From Sphingobacterium olei (GTDB taxonomy: Bacteria > Bacteroidota > Bacteroidia > Sphingobacteriales > Sphingobacteriaceae), in contig NZ_SUME01000002.1 of NCBI RefSeq assembly GCF_005048855.1, forward strand, positions 310,001-374,000: a DNA stretch of 64,000 bases, read 5' to 3'. The notes under the pieces are model-generated. The model made no database searches, was not told the DNA's origin, and was given only the letters and a program-made list of their open reading frames with translations. The position numbers and the translations under genes are program-made. Positions 34,913-43,875 of this stretch are shown here, piece by piece (the stretch's first letter is position 1; each line of letters opens with the position of its first letter).

Positions 34913-37603
34913 ATGAAAAGAATTTTCGCATTTTTCATATTTCTATTCTTAGGGCACGTTGCCATAAGTCAGGTGGCCATTTCAGGAAAGATCGCCGACC
35001 AAGCTGATGATGGCCCGTTAGCCAATGCGTCGGTCGTTCTGTTAAATCAAGATTCAATCATGAAGTACTTCGTACGGGCGGATGAAAACGGGAAATTCCA
35101 AATAAAGAATGTAGCACCCGGATCTTACTTGCTCTTGGTTTCTTATCCTAAATTTGAAGTCTATTCTCAAAAAATAGAGTTAGAAAATAAAGATCTTAAT
35201 CTCGAAAGTATTAAAATCAGTTCACAGGCGAATCTTATCGAAGAGGTAATCGTTAGGCAGAAATTACCTATTACCTTAAAAGGAGATACGATTGAATACG
35301 ATGCGGGAAGTTTTGAAACGGAAAAGAACGCAAAGCTGGAAGATTTACTCCGAAGGTTACCCGGACTTACTGTATCTGCGGATGGCGCTATCACTGCTCA
35401 AGGAAAGTCTGTTTCGAAAGTACTGATTGATGGGGAGGAATTCTTTGGCTATGATCCTAAGATTGCTATCCGAAATGTGCGAGCAGATGCAGTAGACAAA
35501 GTACAGGTCTATGAGCGAAAATCAGAACAGGCGGAGCTTACGGGCATTGACGACGGTGTACGATTACAAACGGTCAATGTAGTGCTCAAAGAAGAGGCCA
35601 GAGAGGGTGTATTTGGTAATCTGGAGGCTTTATATGGCACTGATAATCTTTATGCAGGCAATCTTTTTGCAGCCAAATTCAACCGAACAGAACGCATGGG
35701 CGTAACCGCCAACACGAACAATATGGGTGCATCGGGCAGAGAAGGAAACCTACGCATGAATAATCAGATACAGGGCGAACCTGTCTTCACCTCAATAGGC
35801 GCGAACTATGAAAATCAATTTTTTGACAGAAAGCTGAATGTAAATGCGAACTATAATTTAAATGATAACAGCAACCGCAACGAGAGAGACAGCTTTAATA
35901 AACAGATCCAGTCGAATGGAGAAGTGAGGGAAACGACCCGTACTTCTCGATCCATGAGCAACAATCAGTCTCATAGTGTCCGATCCCAGTTCAGAATACG
36001 TATCGACTCTACTCAGAATATGGACGTGCGTATCAATGCAGGTTTATCCCAACAAGAAAGTGGAAACAGTTCCAATAGCAGGACGCGTGGTGAAGGAGGG
36101 AACGATATTAACGAATTTGAAAGTGATCAAAATACAAAGACAGATAGCAGATCAAACGACATTCGCTTAAACTACAGAAAACGGCTGAATAAAAAAGGAG
36201 CTTCCTTAAATGTACATGTAAGCAATGATTATTCGAAATCGGACTCCGAAAATCGCACGGACGAAACGACAACACAATTTATAGAAAATACAGAAACAAA
36301 TATCGACCAAAGACGATTGGGTGATAACTATTCCAACAATTTCTCGGCGGAGGCCAACTTCGGCAATCGCTTGAGCCAACAGATTAATTACTCGTTAGGG
36401 TATAGCTTTTCGAACTCGAATAGGAAGAATTTTCTTGATGCTTTTGATCTCGACGCCAATGGCACCCCATCGGAACTCGATCTCAATTATTCGCAGCGCC
36501 AGCATGATTTTTCGACCAATCAGGGAGTTAATGCGACGATGAACTTCAACCATGAACTTCTTAATATCAATGTGTCGAACAAAACGCTTTATAAAAATCA
36601 AAATCTGGAAGACAGCTACCGTGATGTAGACTTATCGCGGAGTTTCTGGGACAATAGCTTCAATATGGACATCAACTATCGACTTTCTTCCAGAAAGAAT
36701 CTACGGGTTTCTTATCAAAATAGCAATACTATTCCATCTTTCGAGCAGCTACAGCCCACGCAACCCCGACGCAACGAATTATTTATACCCATCGGGAACC
36801 CCGATCTGGAGCGAGCAACAAACAATAATTTCCGTTTAAACTACAATACGATCAGCCTTTTAAAGGGCACCAATCTAAACCTAAATGGAGATATTGGATT
36901 TGTTGTAAACCCTATCATCAACCAACTCCAGATTGATAGGGAAACCAACGTAACAAGAAGCTCATACGTAAACATCAATGACAGATCCACTTGGCGTGCC
37001 GGCATGAATGGGAATTTCAACAAGCCTATGTTTAACAAGCAGGTGCAGTTCAATATTTTCTCCAGCCTTAACTATCAAAATAGCTTCAGCTTTATAGAGA
37101 ATTCAGATTCTGAGTCATTCGAACTTAATAATCTTCAGAACACCAACGGAAACATTGGCCTAGGATTGAATGAACAAAATTCTAAAGGGTTCGATTTTGA
37201 AGTCAATGCTCGTATCGGAGCAAACAATCAGCTTAATAGTTTACGGTCGGATCTCAACTACACCAATATGACAGGTAGCAGCGCTGGCTATATTAAGTAC
37301 TTTTTCCCGTGGAAATTCCAGGCGACGACCAATGTCAACTATTCGTACGAAGGACCAACTAAGCTCTACCCTCAATCCATACACCAATTCTACGCGAATG
37401 TAGAGTTGAGCAAAAAACTATTAAAGAACGAAAGCTTGGTAGCTAGCGTTAAAGCATTTGACATCTTCAATACGTTTAACAACGTCAATAGAAGCATTTC
37501 TGACACGGATTTCACTGAATCAAGGCAACTTATATTGACACAGTACGTACTTGTTGGATTAAAATGGGATTTTAACAAAAATTTAGGTAAAAAAAATGAC
37601 TAG
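34913..37603 (+). CDS. TonB-dependent receptor-like outer-membrane beta-barrel protein
   Basis: The 896-residue protein has a signal peptide (MKRIFAFFIFLFLGHVAISQ), a carboxypeptidase-regulatory-like domain (about 23-100), a plug-like region (about 120-230, LEDLLRRLPGLTVSADGAI) and a long Asn/Ser-rich barrel of the outer-membrane beta-barrel family (OMP_b-brl_3). It lacks the SusC-specific motifs and a SusD partner. The ligand is unknown. Its last codons overlap the next gene by 8 bp, which ties it to the GLPGLI protein and suggests the two act together at the envelope. Confidence 0.9.
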   Translation: MKRIFAFFIFLFLGHVAISQVAISGKIADQADDGPLANASVVLLNQDSIMKYFVRADENGKFQIKNVAPGSYLLLVSYPKFEVYSQKIELENKDLNLESIKISSQANLIEEVIVRQKLPITLKGDTIEYDAGSFETEKNAKLEDLLRRLPGLTVSADGAITAQGKSVSKVLIDGEEFFGYDPKIAIRNVRADAVDKVQVYERKSEQAELTGIDDGVRLQTVNVVLKEEAREGVFGNLEALYGTDNLYAGNLFAAKFNRTERMGVTANTNNMGASGREGNLRMNNQIQGEPVFTSIGANYENQFFDRKLNVNANYNLNDNSNRNERDSFNKQIQSNGEVRETTRTSRSMSNNQSHSVRSQFRIRIDSTQNMDVRINAGLSQQESGNSSNSRTRGEGGNDINEFESDQNTKTDSRSNDIRLNYRKRLNKKGASLNVHVSNDYSKSDSENRTDETTTQFIENTETNIDQRRLGDNYSNNFSAEANFGNRLSQQINYSLGYSFSNSNRKNFLDAFDLDANGTPSELDLNYSQRQHDFSTNQGVNATMNFNHELLNINVSNKTLYKNQNLEDSYRDVDLSRSFWDNSFNMDINYRLSSRKNLRVSYQNSNTIPSFEQLQPTQPRRNELFIPIGNPDLERATNNNFRLNYNTISLLKGTNLNLNGDIGFVVNPIINQLQIDRETNVTRSSYVNINDRSTWRAGMNGNFNKPMFNKQVQFNIFSSLNYQNSFSFIENSDSESFELNNLQNTNGNIGLGLNEQNSKGFDFEVNARIGANNQLNSLRSDLNYTNMTGSSAGYIKYFFPWKFQATTNVNYSYEGPTKLYPQSIHQFYANVELSKKLLKNESLVASVKAFDIFNTFNNVNRSISDTDFTESRQLILTQYVLVGLKWDFNKNLGKKND

Positions 37604-38474
37604 GATATTATTCGCTCTACTGACTTTATTCGTCATACACGATTCACAGGCGCAGTATGCATACTTTGCCACACATGGCAAAATATCATTCGAAAAGATT
37701 ACGTATACCAGAGCACGGATGCGTGATCTAATGGCAAACATGGATGCCGGCAACAACGCGGGAAGAAGGCAAGGCGGAGGTGGCATGATGCGCATGGGTG
37801 GAAATCTTGACAATATGCCGGAATCTTCTACCCAATACTTTGAACTTACGTTTGATGAAAAGCAAAGCTTGATGACGGCAGTCGAAGATAACAGCAACCA
37901 AACTGGGGGCGGGCCGTCAGGAAGAGTAACAATGGGCGTTTCTGGTGGAAATCGTGGGTCAAGGGGGGGGATGAACATGAGTATGAGACGGATGGGCGGT
38001 AATAATAGTAAGGTGCTTTATCAAAACTTAAAGGATCAGACCGCTGAGATACAAGTTGAAATTGATGAAAAATACATACTTAATGATTCACTATCACCCA
38101 TTACATGGCGCTTTACCAACGAATATCGTACGATTGCCGGTTATGAGTGTCGTCGGGTAAATGGTGCAACTCCGGACTCATTGTATCTCATCGCCTATTA
38201 CACGGATCAGATACCGGTTTCTACCGGTCCGGCTTTAAGTCATGGCCTCCCGGGAATGATTATGGGATTAGTTATACCCGAGATGCATATACATTATTGG
38301 GCGACTAAGGTAACCTATTCTAACGAGCTCGTTCCGACAAACTGGAAGGACAAAAAAGTAAAAAGTATGGGGGTAAACGAATTTTCAGAAAGCTTTGGGC
38401 GTTTCTTTTCACGTGGACGAGAAGATAACAACACATCCAACAAAAGATTAATATTAGAACAGCTCATATATTAA
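37596..38474 (+). CDS. GLPGLI family protein
   Basis: The 292-residue protein has a signal peptide (MTRILFALLTLFVIHDSQAQ) and the family's naming motif in the form HGLPGMIMGLVIPEM. It also has GYECRRVNG and a mid-protein region rich in Gly, Arg, Met and Asn (GRRQGGGGMMRMGGN; GVSGGNRGSRGGMNMSMRRMGGNN), probably disordered. GLPGLI proteins are Bacteroidota-specific exported proteins of unknown role, commonly paired with a TonB-dependent receptor-like protein, as here. The start overlaps the end of the upstream gene. Confidence 0.92.
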   Translation: MTRILFALLTLFVIHDSQAQYAYFATHGKISFEKITYTRARMRDLMANMDAGNNAGRRQGGGGMMRMGGNLDNMPESSTQYFELTFDEKQSLMTAVEDNSNQTGGGPSGRVTMGVSGGNRGSRGGMNMSMRRMGGNNSKVLYQNLKDQTAEIQVEIDEKYILNDSLSPITWRFTNEYRTIAGYECRRVNGATPDSLYLIAYYTDQIPVSTGPALSHGLPGMIMGLVIPEMHIHYWATKVTYSNELVPTNWKDKKVKSMGVNEFSESFGRFFSRGREDNNTSNKRLILEQLIY

Positions 38475-38495
38475 CAGTATCGCAAACGAAGAAAA

Positions 38496-38532
38496 TGACA
38501 GTTTGTCACAAAAACATGTCATATTTCCGACA
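38496..38532 (+). promoter_or_regulatory. Tandem dyads upstream of dnaK
   Basis: TGACAgttTGTCA (38496-38508) is followed by TGTCATATTTCCGACA (38517-38532), both with outer arms TGACA/TGTCA or TGTC/GACA. They lie 105-140 bp before the dnaK start. The spacing suggests a protein-binding site for heat-shock or stress control. No regulator is encoded nearby. Confidence 0.4.
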
Positions 38533-38636
38533 ATATGGATCCTATTTTCTTGTATAAAGCGGCTTTTACTTCTTGGCATAAGGGTTGTTATATACGAAAC
38601 AACTATTTAAATTAAGTAAAAAACAAAATACAAGAT

Positions 38637-40553
38637 ATGTCAAAAATTATAGGAATCGACTTAGGTACTACCAATTCATGTGTTGCTGTGATGGAAGGTA
38701 ACGAACCGGTAGTTATTGCCAACAACGAAGGTAAACGCACTACACCTTCTATTGTTGCTTTTGTAGATGGTGGCGAGCGAAAAGTTGGCGATCCAGCTAA
38801 GCGTCAAGCTATTACAAATCCACATAAGACTATATATTCCATCAAACGTTTCATGGGAACTTCTTTTAACGAAGCACAAAAAGAAATTTCTCATATTCCT
38901 TATAATGTTGTTAAAGGTGACAACAATACGCCCCGCGTAGAAATCGACGACCGAAAATATACACCGCAAGAAATATCTGCAATGATACTTCAGAAAATGA
39001 AAAAAACAGCGGAAGACTATTTAGGTCAAGAGGTAAGTCGTGCGGTAATCACTGTACCAGCATACTTCAATGATGCACAACGTCAAGCGACTAAAGAAGC
39101 GGGCGAAATTGCAGGTCTTAAAGTAGAACGTATCATTAATGAGCCTACAGCGGCAGCTTTAGCTTATGGTCTTGATAAGTCAAACAAAGACATGAAAATC
39201 GTTGTGTTTGACTGTGGTGGTGGTACACACGATGTATCTGTACTAGAGCTAGGCGACGGTGTATTCGAAGTAAAATCAACTGATGGTGATACGCACTTAG
39301 GTGGAGATGACTTTGATAATGTAATTATCAACTGGTTGGCTGAAGAATTTTCAAACGAAAACAACGGTTTCGATCTGAAAAAAGATGCAATGGCATTACA
39401 ACGTTTGAAAGAAGCTGCTGAGAAAGCAAAAATTGAGTTATCAAGCACTTCTTCTACAGAAATAAATCTGCCATATATTACAGCTGATGCTACTGGCCCT
39501 AAACATTTGGTTCGTACATTATCACGTGCTAAATTTGAAAACCTAGCAGCAGATTTGATTAAACGTACGATCGATCCTTGTCGTACAGCATTGAAAAATG
39601 CAGGTTACAGCACGTCAGATATTGATGAAATCATTCTAGTAGGTGGATCTACCCGTATTCCTGCAATCGTAGATGCAGTTAAGGCTTTCTTCGGAAAAGA
39701 GCCTTCAAAAGGTGTTAACCCTGATGAGGTAGTTGCGTTAGGTGCTGCTATCCAAGGCGGTGTATTGACAGGTGAAGTAAAAGATGTTTTGTTATTAGAT
39801 GTCACTCCGCTTTCATTGGGTATCGAGACGATGGGTGGTGTAATGACAAAATTGATCGAAGCGAATACCACTATTCCAACTAAAAAATCGGAAACATTCT
39901 CTACGGCATCTGACAATCAACCATCGGTAGAAATTCACGTATTACAAGGTGAACGACCTATGGCTTCTCAAAACCGTACACTGGGACGTTTTCAGTTGAC
40001 AGATATCCCTCCTGCTCCTCGTGGCATCCCACAAATTGAAGTTATTTTTGATATCGACGCAAACGGTATTATCAAAGTATCTGCTAAAGATAAGGCAACT
40101 GGCAAAGAGCAGAACATCCGTATTGAAGCCTCTTCTGGCTTATCCGAAGAAGATATCCAAAAAATGAAACAAGAGGCGGAAGCAAATGCAGAGGCTGATA
40201 AAAAGGTAAAAGAAGAAGCGGATAAAATCAACGGTGCCGATGCCTTAATCTTTTCTACAGAGAAACAATTGAAAGAATACGGTGACAAAATTTCTGCGGA
40301 CAAAAAAGCACCTATCGATGCAGGTTTAGAAAAGTTAAAAGCAGCCTATGCAGCTAGAAACTTTGCCGACATTGATACGGCTTCGGCTGAATTGCAAAAT
40401 GCATGGAACGCTGCTTCAGAAGAAATGTACGCAGCGTCTCAAGGTGGCTCACAGCCACAAGGGGATGCAGGTCAAGCTAACACGGGTAGCGCTGACGCTA
40501 ACCAAGGTGGAGCTGATGATGTACAGGATGTAGATTTCGAAGAAGTGAAATAA
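38637..40553 (+). CDS. dnaK: Hsp70 chaperone DnaK
   Basis: The 638-residue protein is a full Dna[16 protein letters not shown] at the N-terminus, the [17 protein letters not shown] phosphate-binding segment, [11 protein letters not shown], the substrate-binding domain with [16 protein letters not shown], and a C-terminal lid ending in the acidic tail [10 protein letters not shown]. It binds exposed hydrophobic stretches of unfolded proteins in ATP-driven cycles with DnaJ and GrpE. Neither partner gene is adjacent. It is monocistronic, closed by the strong terminator at 40571, and preceded by the dyads at 38496-38532. Confidence 0.99.
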   Translation: MSKIIGIDLGTTNSCVAVMEGNEPVVIANNEGKRTTPSIVAFVDGGERKVGDPAKRQAITNPHKTIYSIKRFMGTSFNEAQKEISHIPYNVVKGDNNTPRVEIDDRKYTPQEISAMILQKMKKTAEDYLGQEVSRAVITVPAYFNDAQRQATKEAGEIAGLKVERIINEPTAAALAYGLDKSNKDMKIVVFDCGGGTHDVSVLELGDGVFEVKSTDGDTHLGGDDFDNVIINWLAEEFSNENNGFDLKKDAMALQRLKEAAEKAKIELSSTSSTEINLPYITADATGPKHLVRTLSRAKFENLAADLIKRTIDPCRTALKNAGYSTSDIDEIILVGGSTRIPAIVDAVKAFFGKEPSKGVNPDEVVALGAAIQGGVLTGEVKDVLLLDVTPLSLGIETMGGVMTKLIEANTTIPTKKSETFSTASDNQPSVEIHVLQGERPMASQNRTLGRFQLTDIPPAPRGIPQIEVIFDIDANGIIKVSAKDKATGKEQNIRIEASSGLSEEDIQKMKQEAEANAEADKKVKEEADKINGADALIFSTEKQLKEYGDKISADKKAPIDAGLEKLKAAYAARNFADIDTASAELQNAWNAASEEMYAASQGGSQPQGDAGQANTGSADANQGGADDVQDVDFEEVK

Positions 40554-40570
40554 TTCACTTTTTTACATAA

Positions 40571-40611
40571 CAAAGAAAGCCCGAAGATTTGATCTTCGGG
40601 CTTTCTTTGTT
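40571..40611. terminator. Bidirectional intrinsic terminator between dnaK and the nucleotidyltransferase gene
   Basis: Near-perfect 18-bp arms (CAAAGAAAGCCCGAAGAT and ATCTTCGGGCTTTCTTTG) have a tiny loop. It lies between two convergent genes and has A- and T-rich ends, so it can serve both. Confidence 0.93.
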
Positions 40612-40621
40612 ACCAGGACTT

Positions 40622-41536
40622 TTAAAATAACTTCGTTGGATAGGTTCCGTTTTCTATTAATGCTGAAATCGATTCCTGTACAATGGGCTTATCTTCTTTG
40701 TAGGTAACACCAAACCACTTGGCAGAGGTCGGTATCACTTTGAAGTCAGCTAATCCCTGCCTAACCATATAATCTGGTACGGAAGGGATAAAGAACTCTG
40801 ATTTCGGATTATCGCCATTTTCTTCCACAAACTTAGGAAACATATCCAGTGCTATTTCAAATACCTTTGGTGTGAATCCCCAAAAATTCATAGACACCCG
40901 TGATTCCGCATCAAGATCATATTGTACCCCGTTCTCTTCGTAAACAATCTTTCTATTCCCTGCTTCATCAGACACGTAAAAAATATTTGTTCTTTCTATT
41001 ACCGAAGCCATATTGCCTTCATCACTTACTTCGCATACGCCGCGCGATACATATCCGTAATCTGAAAGGGTATTACCCACTTTAAAACCTATTAATGACA
41101 TATGGGTATCAGACACTTCGGAAGTAAGGAACTGACCCATTTTTTGAAAGGCATCGGTACCATAGAAGTCGTCGGCATTGATCACACAAAATGGTTCATG
41201 AATAATATCTTTTGCACTCATCACAGCGTGAGCTGTACCCCAGGGCTTTTCGCGTACGATATCTTTGTCTACACCGAATTTACGCAGATCAAAATCTTGG
41301 AATGCATAGTCCACCTCTATTTTTCCCTTTAATTTTTCGTCAAATTTGTCGCGCATGGTGGCTTCGAATTCCTTACGGATAATAAAGACTACTTTGCCAA
41401 ACCCTGCATTTATAGCGTCATAAATAGAATAATCAATAATAGTCTCACCATGAGGACCAAAACTATCCACTTGTTTTAACGAACCATATCTGCTTGCCAT
41501 ACCCGCAGCGAGTACTAGTAATGTAGGTTTACTCAT
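40622..41536 (-). CDS. Sugar-phosphate nucleotidyltransferase family protein
   Basis: The 304-residue protein has the nucleotidyltransferase start LLVLAAGMASRYGSLKQVDSFGPHG, a variant of the GxGTRxxPxTK loop, and a metal-binding INADDFYGTDAF segment. Such enzymes join a sugar-1-phosphate to NTP to make UDP-, GDP- or dTDP-sugars. The degenerate loop and lack of a nearby sugar gene leave the sugar unknown. A minus-strand TATGTTTG at 41574-41581 fits the -7 promoter element, 38 bp before the start. Confidence 0.88.
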   Translation of the reverse strand: MSKPTLLVLAAGMASRYGSLKQVDSFGPHGETIIDYSIYDAINAGFGKVVFIIRKEFEATMRDKFDEKLKGKIEVDYAFQDFDLRKFGVDKDIVREKPWGTAHAVMSAKDIIHEPFCVINADDFYGTDAFQKMGQFLTSEVSDTHMSLIGFKVGNTLSDYGYVSRGVCEVSDEGNMASVIERTNIFYVSDEAGNRKIVYEENGVQYDLDAESRVSMNFWGFTPKVFEIALDMFPKFVEENGDNPKSEFFIPSVPDYMVRQGLADFKVIPTSAKWFGVTYKEDKPIVQESISALIENGTYPTKLF

Positions 41537-41593
41537 ATTAAAATTTCCTTGTTAATTCTTTTCAATAATCTTACAAACATAAAGATTTTGAGA

Positions 41594-43141
41594 CTATTTC
41601 CTTTTAAATATTGAATTTAATATACCGTTAGCAATTTTCCCCAACAACTTAGCTCCCTCTCGGGCAAGCGTACGACTTGCTTGTGTCTGAGCCGCCTCCA
41701 GAGGTGTCTGTCTCCGTGATGTAGAGCTTGTTTTGGATCTTTTTGTTTTAGCGGCCTCTTGCAGGGCTTTTTCTTGCGCAAGTTGTGCTTCTGTTGCAGA
41801 TTGACGTTCCATGATAATTTCGGAAGCCGTACGCCTTTCTATTCGTTCCTGATATTTCGAATAGTACTCGGAGTTTCTAATGATGTTATCGTACGTCTCA
41901 GGATTAGCCGGCCCCATCACACCCCGAGCTGGAACGAGATGTGTGGCGACAACTTCCGTCGGAATTCCTTTATCATTTAACACCGTAACAAGTGCCTGGC
42001 CTGTACCTAACGAGGTAAGAATTTTATCTATTTCATAGAATTCGGATGTAGGATACGTTCTCACCGTCTTACGGAGGTTTTCAGCATCGTTAGGTGTAAA
42101 GGCACGTAGTGCATGTTGGATTCGATTTCCCAACTGCCCTAAAACACTCTCCGGAACATCAGTAGCCGCTTGTGTACAAAAGAACACGCCTATTCCTTTG
42201 GATCTGATTAGCCTAATGATCTGTTCTACCTGCATTAAAAATGCTTTAGAAGCACCACTAAAAAGCAAATGCGCTTCATCAAAGAAAAACACCAATTTGG
42301 GTTTATCTAAGTCCCCAACCTCTGGCATCTTTTTGAAAAGCTGGGCCAATAGGCTTAAGAGAAAAGTAGAAAATAACAGGGGTTGATCTTGGATATCGGC
42401 TATATTTAGAAGTGTAATCACACCTCTACCATCCACTTTGCCGAATAAATCCTGAATATCAAATTCTTTCTCACCAAAAATATGTGCGACGCCCTGCTGT
42501 TCAATGGCAACTATTTTTCGCAATATAGCGCCCGAGCTAGCCGTACTTATCTTTCCATAATCTGCTTTGATCTCCTCTGCGCCGGCGCCTTCAGATAAAT
42601 ATGATAATAGTTTTTTGAGATCGTCAAGATCGACCAACGGTAATTTGGTATCACCCGCGTATTTGAATATAGCACTAAGTACACCCGACTGCGTTTCATT
42701 AAGATCAAGAATCCTGGCGAGAAGTATTGGTCCAAAATCTTCAACGGTAATGCGCATAGAAGACCCTAATTTGCCACTGAGCGAAAAAATCTCTATGGGA
42801 AACGATGCAGGAACAAAAGGAATGCCAACGAGATTGCCCCGCTCCAATAAGGCATCATTCGTATTGCCAGGTTCAGCCAGTCCCGATAAATCGCCCTTGA
42901 CGTCTAGCATAAATACCGGCACTCCTGTATCCGAAAGCTGTTCCGCCATCAGCTGTAGCGTACGTGTTTTTCCCGTACCTGTAGCTCCAGCAATAAGCCC
43001 ATGACGGTTCATCATCTTTAATGCCAAATTCACTTTCGCATCCGTAATAACTTCTCCATCTAGTATACCCGATCCCAATTGTATAAACGATCCCTTGGGG
43101 TTATAAGAGGTATTAATTTTGTCGATAAACAGCTGATTCAT
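41594..43141 (-). CDS. HerA-like ATPase (DUF853 family)
   Basis: The 515-residue protein has Walker A GATGTGKT (52-59), followed by the DVKGDLSGLAEPG loop typical of DUF853/YjgR proteins, and Walker B LVFFFDEAHLLF. The C-terminus is Gln/Ala/Arg-rich (about 430-490) and probably coiled. HerA-FtsK ATPases move DNA or proteins. For DUF853 the cellular job is not established. It has no NurA-like nuclease neighbour and seems to be a stand-alone gene. About 290 bp of AT-rich DNA separates it from the gene at 43430, which contains that gene's promoter. Confidence 0.92.
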   Translation of the reverse strand: MNQLFIDKINTSYNPKGSFIQLGSGILDGEVITDAKVNLALKMMNRHGLIAGATGTGKTRTLQLMAEQLSDTGVPVFMLDVKGDLSGLAEPGNTNDALLERGNLVGIPFVPASFPIEIFSLSGKLGSSMRITVEDFGPILLARILDLNETQSGVLSAIFKYAGDTKLPLVDLDDLKKLLSYLSEGAGAEEIKADYGKISTASSGAILRKIVAIEQQGVAHIFGEKEFDIQDLFGKVDGRGVITLLNIADIQDQPLLFSTFLLSLLAQLFKKMPEVGDLDKPKLVFFFDEAHLLFSGASKAFLMQVEQIIRLIRSKGIGVFFCTQAATDVPESVLGQLGNRIQHALRAFTPNDAENLRKTVRTYPTSEFYEIDKILTSLGTGQALVTVLNDKGIPTEVVATHLVPARGVMGPANPETYDNIIRNSEYYSKYQERIERRTASEIIMERQSATEAQLAQEKALQEAAKTKRSKTSSTSRRQTPLEAAQTQASRTLAREGAKLLGKIANGILNSIFKRK

Positions 43142-43375
43142 AATATAATTAGTAAAATTTACGTTCTTAAAAATTTAACACAAATACCTATTGAACGGAA
43201 AACTTCAATATATAATTTCGCAAAAAACCAAAGTTTCAGCTATCGAATTTATAAATATTTGAAGAGATTATTGCAATATTTAACAAAGCAAGGTTTTCTA
43301 TATTAACAAATCGTTAATTTATACAGATTTTATAAGAAGTTTTGTAATATTTATACCATATGATTAAAAAAAACC

Positions 43376-43405
43376 TTGTTTTTTTAAGGAATAATTCTAT
43401 TTTTG
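43376..43405 (+). promoter_or_regulatory. Consensus Bacteroidota promoter for the 43430 gene
   Basis: TTG at 43376-43378 and TATTTTTG at 43398-43405 are separated by exactly 19 bp, with a full match to TAnnTTTG. The start codon at 43430 is 24 bp past the -7 element. It supports the small gene and possibly drives the SulP/carbonic anhydrase genes too. Confidence 0.7.
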
Positions 43406-43429
43406 TGAAAGTCAATATAATCAAGATAG

Positions 43430-43774
43430 ATGTATAGTAAGGCATATAGGATATTATCAGCAAAGATTTGTTTCTTTATCTTCTTCACGAAGATGCTGAT
43501 TTCTGCTACGCCGATTTTTATTGACAACGTTGACCAAGGAACGATCCTTCAGGTAGTCATGCAATTGGAAATTGAGAGTGCAAAAAACAACAGCAACTCC
43601 AATAGTGAAGATCTCCATGAACACGGCGTGAAAGTATTCAAACCAGATGCAATCGATTTCTTGGCTTTCAATCCTACTATTGAAAGTAACAGTAAGAGTC
43701 TAACTTATCTCCGTAACGAGCGAAGTATTATCTCTTATCATCCTTCGGTCCCAACACCGCCTCCTAACTGCTAA
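43430..43774 (+). CDS. Small exported protein of unknown function
   Basis: The 114-residue product has a basic, hydrophobic N-terminus (MYSKAYRILSAKICFFIFFTKMLISATP) consistent with a signal peptide or anchor. A polar region rich in Asn, Ser and Glu follows, and it ends PSVPTPPPNC with a terminal cysteine. I do not recognise a family. A well-formed promoter at 43376-43405 makes it likely to be real. It lies 60-102 bp upstream of the SulP transporter gene on the same strand and might be its leader gene or partner. Confidence 0.6.
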   Translation: MYSKAYRILSAKICFFIFFTKMLISATPIFIDNVDQGTILQVVMQLEIESAKNNSNSNSEDLHEHGVKVFKPDAIDFLAFNPTIESNSKSLTYLRNERSIISYHPSVPTPPPNC

Positions 43775-43875
43775 ATTCTTGCTTCGTATTTGATGATCTG
43801 TTTGCGCTAATAACTTAGCGAAACTAATCTGTTGTGATTTATTCAATAAATTTTAAAAATAATTTTATAAAAATT

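Noticed and set aside
42567..43004. 145-codon open frame opposite the HerA-like ATPase
   Set aside because: It is the mirror of a well-supported gene with strong motifs. Its composition (Ser-, Pro- and Leu-rich) is typical of an antisense shadow.
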